Both the position numbers and the translations under genes were made by a program. Below the pieces are notes generated by a model, which saw only the letters and a list, made by a program, of their open reading frames with translations, was not told where the DNA came from and made no database searches. From assembly GCA_964637235.1 (NCBI GenBank), contig CAZWVR010000002.1, forward strand, positions 1 to 51,481: 51,481 bases of DNA, given 5' to 3'. This DNA is from CAZWVR01 sp964637235 (GTDB taxonomy: Bacteria > Bacteroidota > Bacteroidia > Bacteroidales > S143-33). Positions 44,501-51,481 of this stretch are shown one piece after another; within the stretch, counting starts at the first letter, position 1; each line of letters begins with the position of its first letter.

Positions 44501-46453
44501 ATGAAACGAATTGTATTATTTCTGGCTTTTTTGTGGACATTGAGCGCTTTTGCCCAAGACACATTAATGACCATCGGCAATCGCCCTATTATGAAAGATG
44601 AATTTATTCGCATCTATAAGAAAAATAATTCTCCTTCAATGGGAGTTAAACCTCTCTCTGTAGATGAGTATTTAAAACTTTTTATTAAATTTAAGCTTAA
44701 AGTTATTGAAGCTGAAAATAAAGGGTATGATACTACTAAGGCTTTTCTGGAGGAGTATAACAAATATTTACGACTCTTAGCAGAAAATTATTTCCCAGAT
44801 TCCACAGTATTGAATAAACTTCTACGCGAAGCATATCAAAGAAGTAAAGTTAACGTCAGGTTGAAGTATATTGTTTTAAATTTACCTAAGAACCCAACGC
44901 CTGACGATACCCTGAAAATATATAAGAAAGCCTTGCAAATACGGAATAGATTGATGAAAGAAGATTTCGGTAAAGTAGCAGTAGAAACTTCTGACTCCAG
45001 AACAGTTAAACGAGACAGTGGTGACGTTTGGTATCAAAATGTATTTTCTTTGCCTTATAAATTGGAGAATTTTGCTTTTGAGCATAAAAAAGGAGACATT
45101 TCTATGCCTATCCAATATAATAATGCATATTTTATACTCAAAATTGTTGATAAAAAGCCCTCTATGGGCAAAATTCACGTAGCTCATATATATGTTCGCT
45201 TACCTATGCATCCAAAAGAAAAGGATAGTTTAAGAGCAATGGATAAAATTGCAAAAATTAAAGCAGCTTTGGATTCCGGTTTAAAATTTAGTAATGTAGC
45301 ACGCAGATATTCTGATGATATGCTTACCGGTAAAAAAGGCGGTGATTTGGGTTGGATAGAGCCTGCCTCCCCTCTGCTTATAAGCTTTAAAAAAGCTGCT
45401 TTCTCTATTAAAAAACCCGGTGATTATATTGGTCCTGTAAGAACCGAAGTCGGATATCATTTTATTAAACTTTTGGAGAGAAAAACTCCCGGGACATTCA
45501 AGCAAGAAAAGGAAAAATTATTGAAACGGCTAAAAAAAGACAATAGATATAAATTAGCCATCCAAGCAACAGTTAATAAACTGAAAAAACAATATAATTT
45601 TAAACAATTGCTTGATCTGGACGAGATTACTTCAAAAGTCTCAGAAGATATATTCAATGGTATGTGGAAAGCTGATACTTTCAAAAATGATAAAAGACCT
45701 CTTATTTCTTTTGATCATAAAGTTTATACAGTCGCAGATTTTGGAATGTATCTACAAAAACATCAGCATTTACAGCAGCCAAGACCTATTAAACCATACA
45801 TTCAAGAGCAATTTGACAATTTTATTACTGAAAAACTTAAAGATTACGAGCTTCCTAAGCTTCCGGACAAAATCCCTCAGTTAAGAGAGCTTAAACAAGA
45901 ATATCACGATGGAATTTTGCTTTTTAATATTATGCAAGATAGCATTTCCAATAAGTCTATTGAGGATACTGCGGGACTTATAAAATTTTTTAATGAGAAT
46001 AAGCTTAAATATTATCAGCGTTTGAACTTGGAAATTTATTCATATTCAAACAGAAAGGGTAAAAAATTGGCTTTGAAATACATCAAACGAGGAATGCCAG
46101 ATAGTATATTGTTGCAAAAAGTGCATAAAAAAGATACAGCCTTTGCAATATACAAAAAAGCTATTTTTAAAAAAGGTGATGATAAAATTGCAGATTTAAT
46201 ATTCCAGAGATATGAAAATGGAAAAATAAAGCCAAATAAAACAATAATAGTGCTTCCAGAGCAAAAGAAAATAGTTGTTATTAAAGACAATTTTAAGTAT
46301 GTAAGAGGCTATGTATTAGCGGACTATCAGACGTATCTTGAAGATAAGTGGGTTCAGAGGCTTAAAAAGAAATATCCGGTGAAAATCAATCAGAAAGTAC
46401 TTGAAGAAGTAAAAAGAGAGCTTTCGCAGGAGAATTTATCAGAGAATAAGTAA
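44501..46453 (+). CDS. Periplasmic SurA/PpiC-type peptidyl-prolyl isomerase
   Basis: The 650-residue protein has a signal peptide (to ALSAFAQ). It has the SurA-like chaperone N-terminal part (MTIGNRPIMKDEFIRIYKKNN), a degenerate first parvulin domain (about 110-225), a clear second parvulin domain (HVAHIYVRLPM to GYHFIKLLERK, about 225-330, with RYSDDMLTGKKGGDLGWI), and a long C-terminal part of unknown fold. It should assist folding of outer-membrane proteins on their way through the periplasm. It is followed by a structured repeat element. Confidence 0.9.
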   Translation: MKRIVLFLAFLWTLSAFAQDTLMTIGNRPIMKDEFIRIYKKNNSPSMGVKPLSVDEYLKLFIKFKLKVIEAENKGYDTTKAFLEEYNKYLRLLAENYFPDSTVLNKLLREAYQRSKVNVRLKYIVLNLPKNPTPDDTLKIYKKALQIRNRLMKEDFGKVAVETSDSRTVKRDSGDVWYQNVFSLPYKLENFAFEHKKGDISMPIQYNNAYFILKIVDKKPSMGKIHVAHIYVRLPMHPKEKDSLRAMDKIAKIKAALDSGLKFSNVARRYSDDMLTGKKGGDLGWIEPASPLLISFKKAAFSIKKPGDYIGPVRTEVGYHFIKLLERKTPGTFKQEKEKLLKRLKKDNRYKLAIQATVNKLKKQYNFKQLLDLDEITSKVSEDIFNGMWKADTFKNDKRPLISFDHKVYTVADFGMYLQKHQHLQQPRPIKPYIQEQFDNFITEKLKDYELPKLPDKIPQLRELKQEYHDGILLFNIMQDSISNKSIEDTAGLIKFFNENKLKYYQRLNLEIYSYSNRKGKKLALKYIKRGMPDSILLQKVHKKDTAFAIYKKAIFKKGDDKIADLIFQRYENGKIKPNKTIIVLPEQKKIVVIKDNFKYVRGYVLADYQTYLEDKWVQRLKKKYPVKINQKVLEEVKRELSQENLSENK

Positions 46454-46468
46454 AATATATGGCAGTAC

Positions 46469-46795
46469 AGGGAGTGCGTGAGGGCGGAGGCGAACGGTGA
46501 GCGAAGTGCGAGCCGTAGGCAATGCTTGGCGGCGGAGGCTGAGCGAGTAGCGAAGCCCCACGCACGCCAAAGCAGGTAAAAAATATTTGTATCTTTATAA
46601 ATTTAATTTGTAAATTTTAAAGTTTATTGTTGAAATTTAGCTGCAAAGTGAAGCTTTTAAAGGTAGGCAGGCGCGTTGTCAGGTGTTAGCCTGCTACCGC
46701 CTGCCTTATTTTTTACCTGCGAATGCATTGCCACGGCAAGCACAAGCGAAACGGCAGCCGTAGCCCGACCCGAGCCGAAGGCGAGGGGCACGCCC
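46469..46795. repeat. GC-rich structured repeat element upstream of mnmA
   Basis: In an otherwise AT-rich window this stretch has two GC-rich arms (46469-46568 and about 46721-46795) joined by an AT-rich centre. It contains a perfect 14-bp inverted repeat, gcaggtaaaaaata (46572-46585) and its complement (46707-46720). Next to the right copy is a 9-bp perfect stem, aggcaggcg (46665-46673) with cgcctgcct (46698-46706). The left arm is itself bounded by gtgcgtg (46474-46480) and cacgcac (46559-46565). The arms share words such as agccgtag and gcaatgc (in inverted order). It resembles, from memory, dispersed palindromic repeats seen in Bacteroidota genomes. No ORF is convincing in it; the remainder of the 359-base gap before mnmA holds no other feature I can see. 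Confidence 0.75.
46572..46720. repeat. Inner unit bounded by a perfect 14-bp inverted repeat
   Basis: The unit is 149 bases long, AT-rich on the left and with a GC-rich hairpin on the right. The inverted repeat is gcaggtaaaaaata on the left and its exact complement on the right. It may be the core that joins two outward-facing copies of a repeat, or the ends of a small mobile element. Confidence 0.6.
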
Positions 46796-46812
46796 TAAAA
46801 ATTATATCTGAA

Positions 46813-47868
46813 ATGAAAAACAAGGCAGTTGTAGTAGCTATGAGTGGCGGAGTAGATAGCTCCGTGAGTGCTTACTTACTTTTGAAAAACGGATATAAAG
46901 TTGTAGGTATTACTTTCATAAATTTTGATAAGCAAAAACCTGATGATTATCAATTTATTGACGACGCTAAATATGTTGCCCAGAAATTAGGTATTGAGCA
47001 TTACGTCGTAGATATACGCAAAGATTTTAAAAATAAAATAATAGACTATTTTGTTCAGGAATACAGACGAGGTAGAACTCCAAATCCTTGCGTAATTTGT
47101 AATAGAATTATCAAATGGAAGTTATTTATTCAAATAGCTGATGAATTGGGAATAGAAAAAGTCTCTACCGGACATTATTCTAATTTGAAATACGAAAATG
47201 GACGATATTTTATATCCAGAGGTAAAGACGAACTTAAAGATCAGTCTTACTTTTTGTGGAATTTGCCCCAGGAATATCTTTCCAGAAGTTTATTTCCGTT
47301 GAGTAATATGACAAAATCAGAGATTAAAGAAATTGCCAAAGAGATTGGCATAAAAACAATTGCCGAGAAAAAAGAGAGTTATGATGTATGTTTTATTCGC
47401 AGTGGGGATTATCGTCAATTTCTTACAGATTATTTTGACAAATATAATATTAAGCTACAAGAGGGCAACTTTGTAGATGAAAATGGCAATATTCTCGGGA
47501 AGCATAAAGGTTTACCTTTTTATACAGTTGGGCAACGTAAAGGATTAGGCATTGCAGCTGGTTATCCTTTATTTGTGAAGTCTTTGAATGTGGAGGATAA
47601 CAGCATAACCGTAGTTCCCCGGGAAAAATTAGCAGTAAAACAAATAGAAGTTCAGAAAGTTAATTTTCAGAAATATGAAAGTATAGATCCTAATAAAATT
47701 TTTACTGTTCGTATTCGGTATAAAGATAAAGGTGCACAAGCCAAAGTCTCTGTTAAGGATGATAAGCTAATAATTGACTTTTTAGAACCTGTTTATGGTG
47801 TTGCTCCGGGTCAGTCTGCTGTTGTATATGAACAGGATGATTTAGTATGTGGGGGAATAATATCATAG
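46813..47868 (+). CDS. mnmA: tRNA-specific 2-thiouridylase MnmA
   Basis: MnmA puts sulfur on U34 of Lys, Glu and Gln tRNAs. The protein is 351 residues from MKNKAVVVAMSGGVDSS, the PP-loop ATP motif; a longer open frame from 46723 would run through the GC-rich repeat and gives an unrelated N-terminus, so it is rejected. The catalytic cysteines are C93 (NPCVICN) and C193 (YDVCFIRSGDYRQFL). The C-terminal barrel has YTVGQRKGLGIA and EPVYGVAPGQSAVVY. Its promoter is not evident and may lie in or be displaced by the repeat. Confidence 0.97.
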   Translation: MKNKAVVVAMSGGVDSSVSAYLLLKNGYKVVGITFINFDKQKPDDYQFIDDAKYVAQKLGIEHYVVDIRKDFKNKIIDYFVQEYRRGRTPNPCVICNRIIKWKLFIQIADELGIEKVSTGHYSNLKYENGRYFISRGKDELKDQSYFLWNLPQEYLSRSLFPLSNMTKSEIKEIAKEIGIKTIAEKKESYDVCFIRSGDYRQFLTDYFDKYNIKLQEGNFVDENGNILGKHKGLPFYTVGQRKGLGIAAGYPLFVKSLNVEDNSITVVPREKLAVKQIEVQKVNFQKYESIDPNKIFTVRIRYKDKGAQAKVSVKDDKLIIDFLEPVYGVAPGQSAVVYEQDDLVCGGIIS

Positions 47869-47887
47869 AGTGGCATTTGATTTGTGT

Positions 47888-47918
47888 TTTGAATTCTGTA
47901 ATTTAAAATTTATTTTTG
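47888..47918 (+). promoter_or_regulatory. Complete Bacteroidota promoter of the cheR operon
   Basis: TTTG (47888-47891), a 19-base spacer and TATTTTTG (47911-47918) make a textbook TTTG-n19-TAnnTTTG promoter, 19 bases before the GTG start. It should drive the cheR/cheR-like/cheB/GAF operon. Confidence 0.75.
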
Positions 47919-47937
47919 GCATAATAAAAAAATAACA

Positions 47938-48783
47938 GTGATAAACGATAAACAAATACAACAGTTCGTAGAAGCATTAAAGCATGTTTCTGACTATGAT
48001 TTTAGTGAATATTCTCCAAAATCTTTAAAGCGTAGGATAAACAAGATATTAGAGGACTATGGAGTATCTTTTGATAGATTACTGAAAGATATTCTTACCG
48101 CAGATCCTGATTATATAGAACAGCTCATAGCAGATATAACTGTAAATACTACAGAATTTTTTCGTGATCCGGTAGTTTGGCAGGCAATAAAATATCGTAT
48201 ATTGCCTAAGCTTCAAAATTACGAACATATTGATATTTGGCACGCCGGGTGCTCTACGGGACAAGAGGTTTATTCTATGCTTATATTGTTAAATGAAGCC
48301 GGACTTCTGGAAAAAGCCCGTGTATATGCCAGTGATATAAGTATCAGAGCTCTTGAAAAAGCAAAAAGAGGCGAATATTTTTATAGGTTTAATATTGAAC
48401 AATTGAAAAATTTTGACGAGGTTATTAGAAAAAATCCCTATAATTTTGAAGATTATAACGATGTTCCATATTCAAAATACTTTGAGATAGATCCAGTAGA
48501 AGATCGCCTCGCAGTCAAGCCTTTTTTGCTTGAAAAAGTACAATTTAAAAAGCAAGATATTGTCAAATTGCAAAATATTTTTTATAGAAAATTTGACATT
48601 ATTTTTTGCCGTAATGTATTGATTTACTTTAATAAAAACCTTCAAGCAAAAGTTATAAATTTTTTATACGAAAATTTGCGTTTTCCGGGGTATCTAATTT
48701 TAGGCTATCATGAGACAATTTTAGGTCCAGAAGCTTTAAAATTTTATAAAAAAGGTTATTATTTCTCAAAAAGACCTGAATGA
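47938..48783 (+). CDS. CheR-type SAM-dependent methyltransferase
   Basis: The 281-residue protein (GTG start; no better ATG nearby) has a CheR N-terminal helical domain (FSEYSPKSLKRRINKILEDYG) and the methyltransferase domain: TVNTTEFFRDP, the SAM motif WHAGCSTGQEVYSM (about residue 101), DISIRALEKAKRGEY, and DIIFCRNVLIYFNK. It should methylate glutamates on a partner protein. No chemoreceptor is in the window. The GCSTGQE glycines are intact, so it is likely active. It overlaps the next gene by four bases and heads the operon. Confidence 0.92.
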   Translation: MINDKQIQQFVEALKHVSDYDFSEYSPKSLKRRINKILEDYGVSFDRLLKDILTADPDYIEQLIADITVNTTEFFRDPVVWQAIKYRILPKLQNYEHIDIWHAGCSTGQEVYSMLILLNEAGLLEKARVYASDISIRALEKAKRGEYFYRFNIEQLKNFDEVIRKNPYNFEDYNDVPYSKYFEIDPVEDRLAVKPFLLEKVQFKKQDIVKLQNIFYRKFDIIFCRNVLIYFNKNLQAKVINFLYENLRFPGYLILGYHETILGPEALKFYKKGYYFSKRPE

Positions 48784-49634
48784 TGAACTCTCTGCCGACA
48801 AAACATATATCCCTTTCCGATTATAAACGGATAATTAACGAAATAAAGGATAATAGAGGCGTAGATCTTTCTAAATATACTATACCAATCTTAAAACGCC
48901 GTATGGAAATTTTTTATGAAAATAGATTTTCTTATGTTTCTATACATAAATTCCTTAATAGATTACTGAACAAAGATGATATTTTTGAGAGTTTTTTGAA
49001 TTTTATAACAATGCCCACTACTGAGATGTTCAGAGATCCAATATTCTGGAAAATTTTTAGGGATAGAACTATAAAAGCTATTCAGCGAGATACTTCTCAC
49101 TTAAAAATTTGGGTACCGCAGATAAATAGCGCTGATGACGAGCTTATTACTATTGCAATAGTGCTTTATGAATTAAATTTGTTTGATAATGTTGAAATTG
49201 TTGCTACTTCTCCGTTTTCTGTCGTTTTAAAAGCATATAAAGAGAGTATTTATATTCCGCAAAAGAAATTTATAATTTCAAATGACAACTATTTGATTTA
49301 CAATGATTTAGGGAATTTTGGAGACTATTTTGTGAAAAATGGTGAGTATTATGTGTTAAAGAATTTTTTGTTAAAAAATATAAAATTTGAAAAATTTGAC
49401 TTTATTGATGATATTCAAACTGAAAAGTTTAATCTAATATTTTTCAGAAATAGAATGTTGTTTTTTAATTTAGAATTATATAACTTGGCATTGGAAAAAG
49501 TAAATCATGCCTTGGATAGGAATGGCTATTTAATCATCGGCTATAATGAAACCCTTGAAAGATGGCAAGGTTCTGTTAATTATATGTGCATAGAGAAAGG
49601 CGAAAATATTTTCCGTAAAAAACTAATTGAATAA
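48780..49634 (+). CDS. Degenerate CheR paralogue (probable pseudoenzyme)
   Basis: The 284-residue protein follows the CheR layout: the N-terminal domain (LSKYTIPILKRRMEIFYEN), FITMPTTEMFRDPIFW, and the tail FNLIFFRNRMLFFNLELYNLALEKVNHAL and YLIIGYNETL. But the SAM motif GCSTGQEVYS of its neighbour is replaced by PQINSADDELIT, losing the glycines, and the Asp-Ile-Ser region is ATSPFSVVLKA. It is full length with no stop or frameshift, so it has lost catalysis but not the fold. It overlaps the active cheR gene by four bases (ATGA) and precedes cheB by 3 bp. It probably serves as a partner or regulator. Confidence 0.8.
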   Translation: MMNSLPTKHISLSDYKRIINEIKDNRGVDLSKYTIPILKRRMEIFYENRFSYVSIHKFLNRLLNKDDIFESFLNFITMPTTEMFRDPIFWKIFRDRTIKAIQRDTSHLKIWVPQINSADDELITIAIVLYELNLFDNVEIVATSPFSVVLKAYKESIYIPQKKFIISNDNYLIYNDLGNFGDYFVKNGEYYVLKNFLLKNIKFEKFDFIDDIQTEKFNLIFFRNRMLFFNLELYNLALEKVNHALDRNGYLIIGYNETLERWQGSVNYMCIEKGENIFRKKLIE

Positions 49635-49637
49635 AGT

Positions 49638-50201
49638 ATGACTAAACGGTATGTCATAATAGGTGGTTCAGCAGGAAGCTTTAATATAATATTGCAGATT
49701 TTGGAGAATCTCAATAAAAATTTTTTGCATCCGATAGTTTTGATACTTCATCGTCTTAAAAATGTTCGTTATGGTTTCGATGAAGCTATAAATTTAAAAT
49801 CTAAATTGCCAGTAGTAGAACCCAAAGATAAAGATATGCTACACTCTGGATACGCATATTTAGCACCAGCGAATTATCATTTGCTTTTTAATATTGACAA
49901 ATCTTTTGTGTTGTCAACTGAAGAAACATATAATCATTCACGACCTTCAATAGATTTAGCTTTTTATTCGGCAGCCGAAGCTTTTGAGGATAAAGCAATA
50001 GGCATTCTTCTTTCTGGCGCAAATAGAGACGGTGCCAGAGGTCTTTATGAGATGTATAAAGCAGGAGGAATAACTATTGTCCAAGATCCTGAGGAAGCCC
50101 AAGTATATACTATGCCTAAGGCTGCTTTAAATATTTTTAATCCTCATTATGTTTTAACTTCAAAAGAAATTATTAACTTTATCAAAAATCTATATTATTG
50201 A
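49638..50201 (+). CDS. Stand-alone CheB-type methylesterase domain
   Basis: The 187-residue protein is only the CheB catalytic domain, without the receiver domain of chemotaxis CheB. The triad is S11 in IIGGSAGS, H38 in LILHRLK and D131 in GANRDGARGL, with spacing close to that of known CheB. Other conserved parts are LAPANYHLL and VQDPEEAQVYTMPKAAL. It should remove methyl groups added by CheR. Without a receiver, its activity must be controlled another way, perhaps through the neighbouring GAF protein. Confidence 0.92.
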   Translation: MTKRYVIIGGSAGSFNIILQILENLNKNFLHPIVLILHRLKNVRYGFDEAINLKSKLPVVEPKDKDMLHSGYAYLAPANYHLLFNIDKSFVLSTEETYNHSRPSIDLAFYSAAEAFEDKAIGILLSGANRDGARGLYEMYKAGGITIVQDPEEAQVYTMPKAALNIFNPHYVLTSKEIINFIKNLYY

Positions 50202-50204
50202 GCT

Positions 50205-50972
50205 ATGCGTAAAATTAGTGTTATATTTTTATACTTTCTGATTTTGATTTTTTCAATTTTTATATTTGCTCTTGTTTGGGGCTATCTAACCGTCTCAATG
50301 CAGTATTTGCATAAAACTTTTGTGATTTATACTATAACCACTTTTATTATTTCTACGATATTTTTACGAATCATTATTTTTCTTGAAAATCGTAAGCCAA
50401 AAACCGAAGTAAAAATTGTTTATAAAACTATTGATAAAAAGCAACAAAAGGATACTAAAAAACAGAAAGAAATTGAAATTATAGAAAATATAAAAAAGGG
50501 AATTCTCAAAGGTTTAGATGAGAATAAAACAGATATAACAGCTTTTTCAGACAAGCTTTTTGAAAATATGAGTAGAGAGCTCCATATTGTTCAAGGTATG
50601 CTATTTTTATGGGATCCAGAAAAACAAGTGTATAAAACTGTAAATACTTATGCTTATTATGCCGAAGATACTTATCGGGAATATAAACTTGGTGAAGGTA
50701 TAACAGGTCAGGTAGCCAAAAATCGTAAGTTTTTATATATTAAAAATGTTCCCGAAGGATATATAACCGTACTTTCTGGCTTAGGAGAAGGCTCTCCAAA
50801 TTATTTGACCTTTTTGCCAATTATATCTGAAAATCAAACTATTGCTGTAATAGAATTTGCTTCTTTTGAACCTTTACCAGAGCCTCATAAAGAGCTTTTA
50901 GAAGCTATTTCTCAGGTTATAACTCCTTATTTTGAAAAATTCTTAACTCCTGCAAATAATGAAAAAAAATAA
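50205..50972 (+). CDS. Membrane protein with C-terminal GAF domain
   Basis: The 255-residue protein has two membrane segments in the first 65 residues (FLYFLILIFSIFIFALVWGYL and an IYTITTFIISTIFLRIIIFLE stretch), a lysine-rich linker, a short coiled region and a GAF domain at about 110-245 (ELHIVQGMLFLWDPEKQVYK, LGEGITGQVAKNRKFLYI, PIISENQTIAVIEFAS). It may sense a small ligand or act as the target of CheR/CheB methylation. It lies 3 bp after cheB and overlaps the next small gene by 14 bases. Confidence 0.85.
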   Translation: MRKISVIFLYFLILIFSIFIFALVWGYLTVSMQYLHKTFVIYTITTFIISTIFLRIIIFLENRKPKTEVKIVYKTIDKKQQKDTKKQKEIEIIENIKKGILKGLDENKTDITAFSDKLFENMSRELHIVQGMLFLWDPEKQVYKTVNTYAYYAEDTYREYKLGEGITGQVAKNRKFLYIKNVPEGYITVLSGLGEGSPNYLTFLPIISENQTIAVIEFASFEPLPEPHKELLEAISQVITPYFEKFLTPANNEKK

Positions 50973-51153
50973 ACCGAAGGAAAAACTCAAACGGAAACAT
51001 AGACTAACTATTTATCTAAATGATAGAGAATTACGAGTTTTTTTGAGGTATTGTAGAAAATATGGCATTAAAAATAAAGCCCAATTTATAAGACAAGTTG
51101 TATTTACGCGTATTTTAGAGGATTACGATAAAGATTACCCCAAATTATTTTAA
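50959..51153 (+). CDS. Small basic ribbon-helix-helix-like protein
   Basis: The 64-residue protein is strongly basic at its start (KKNKPKEKLKRKHR). It then has RLTIYLNDRELRVFLRYCRKYGIKNKAQFIRQVVFTRIL, which fits a ribbon-helix-helix DNA-binding fold (one strand and two helices), like MobC- and CopG-type proteins. It overlaps the GAF gene by 14 bases and precedes cmk by 21 bp. It may be a regulator of the operon or a nucleic-acid-binding protein. Too short for a firm family call. Confidence 0.6.
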   Translation: MKKNKPKEKLKRKHRLTIYLNDRELRVFLRYCRKYGIKNKAQFIRQVVFTRILEDYDKDYPKLF

Positions 51154-51174
51154 TTGCCTACCAAAAATCATCTT

Positions 51175-51481
51175 ATGGAACTCCGTAAAAAAATAAAAAT
51201 TGCCATAGACGGATATGCTTCTTGTGGTAAAAGTACTTTGGCAAAAGGTTTAGCCAGATGGCTTAATTATACTTACATTGATACGGGAGCTATGTATAGA
51301 GCAGTGACTTTGTTTGCTTTGCAAAATGCTATAATTGAAAATGGAAAAATTAATAAAGAAAAATTACTCAAAAATCTTGATGATATTAAAATTGAATTTG
51401 TCTATAATATGCAGGAAAATAGAAATGAAACTTTTCTAAATGGCAAAAATGTAGAGAAGCAAATACGAACAATGGAGGTAT
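51175..51481 (+). CDS. cmk: Cytidylate kinase, 3' partial
   Basis: The first 102 codons are present. The protein starts MELRKKIKIAIDGYASCGKSTLAKGLA, with the P-loop GYASCGKST, followed by YIDTGAMYRAVTLFAL, the CMP-site motif of Cmk. It phosphorylates CMP and dCMP. The frame is open to the end of the window, where the gene is cut. Confidence 0.93.
   Translation, partial: MELRKKIKIAIDGYASCGKSTLAKGLARWLNYTYIDTGAMYRAVTLFALQNAIIENGKINKEKLLKNLDDIKIEFVYNMQENRNETFLNGKNVEKQIRTMEV

Noticed and set aside
46723..46812. Extended mnmA N-terminus
   Set aside because: It translates the GC-rich repeat and has no similarity to MnmA, which starts just before SGGVDSS.
48780..49634. Degenerate CheR as a pseudogene
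   Set aside because: There is no stop or frameshift, the translational overlap with cheR is kept, and the domain ends are conserved, so a functional non-catalytic protein is more likely.
1..51481. CRISPR array, tRNA, rRNA or prophage
   Set aside because: No spaced direct repeats, cloverleaf-like sequence, rRNA stretch or phage gene set was seen; the S74 protein alone is not evidence of a phage, as T9SS propellers flank it.

Overview
The window reads as about 51 kb of chromosome from an AT-rich member of the Bacteroidota. The evidence is direct: three secreted proteins end in a type IX secretion (T9SS) sorting domain (PNPxxN start, final basic tail); many start codons have the Bacteroidota -7 promoter element TAnnTTTG just upstream, in one case with a correctly spaced TTTG -33 element; Shine-Dalgarno sequences are mostly weak; and the gene content is typical of the phylum (LptC lipoprotein, DUF5916 barrel, SurA-like double parvulin, anmK, M43 protease). 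I cannot name the genus. A 10-base N run shows that this is a draft scaffold. I found no rRNA, tRNA, CRISPR array, phage or transposase gene.

Layout. 1-4248 (+): a surface locus with the end of a peptidase-S74 intramolecular-chaperone protein and two seven-repeat FG-GAP-like propellers with T9SS tails. 4376-6964 (-): clpB with its own terminator and a strong ribosome site. 7159-7863 (+): a rhomboid protease. 7865-13516 (-): a compact operon of an AGCS sodium/amino-acid symporter (broken in the sequence by the N run; its true C-terminus can be recovered in another frame), an M14 carboxypeptidase and a YfiR/PAS/SpoIIE-phosphatase sensor. 13623-16037 (-): a secreted papain-like protease. 16116-19759 (+): a DUF364 putative metal-chelation protein, a three-part membrane fusion ending in a THEP1-type NTPase, and an MFS transporter. 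19845-20924 (-): a protein of three PH-like modules. 21100-23130 (+): uvrB. 23152-25650 (-): a methyltransferase-like membrane protein, a lipoprotein and a bleomycin-hydrolase-type peptidase. 25736-28541 (+): ispF, an outer-membrane-like protein and an M43 metalloprotease, overlapping head to tail. 28619-31764 (-): a DUF5916 barrel and lptC. 31950-36104 (+): tex, a dihydropyrimidinase and trmH. 36093-38046 (-): cobalamin adenosyltransferase and trkA. 38099-40880 (+): a TIGR01777 epimerase, surE, a BtuF-like protein and a small membrane protein. 40883-41844 (-): two paralogous lipoproteins. 41925-46453 (+): a lipoprotein, anmK, a 2-hydroxyacid dehydrogenase and a SurA-like isomerase. 46454-46812: a GC-rich structured repeat element. 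46813-51481 (+): mnmA, then a tight CheR / degenerate CheR / stand-alone CheB / membrane-GAF operon, a small ribbon-helix-helix-like protein and the start of cmk.

The two most unusual systems are the DUF364 plus ECF-like/THEP1 fusion cluster (16116-19759), which looks like an undescribed uptake or metal-handling module, and the four-gene CheR/CheR-like/CheB/GAF operon (47938-50972), a methylation-type signalling set with no receptor, kinase or receiver domain in view and one apparently catalytically dead CheR paralogue. The repeat element before mnmA, with a perfect 14-bp inverted repeat and GC-rich palindromic arms, is the clearest non-coding structure. Several start codons have been moved from upstream TTG or ATG triplets to the internal ATG that fits signal peptides and family N-termini.
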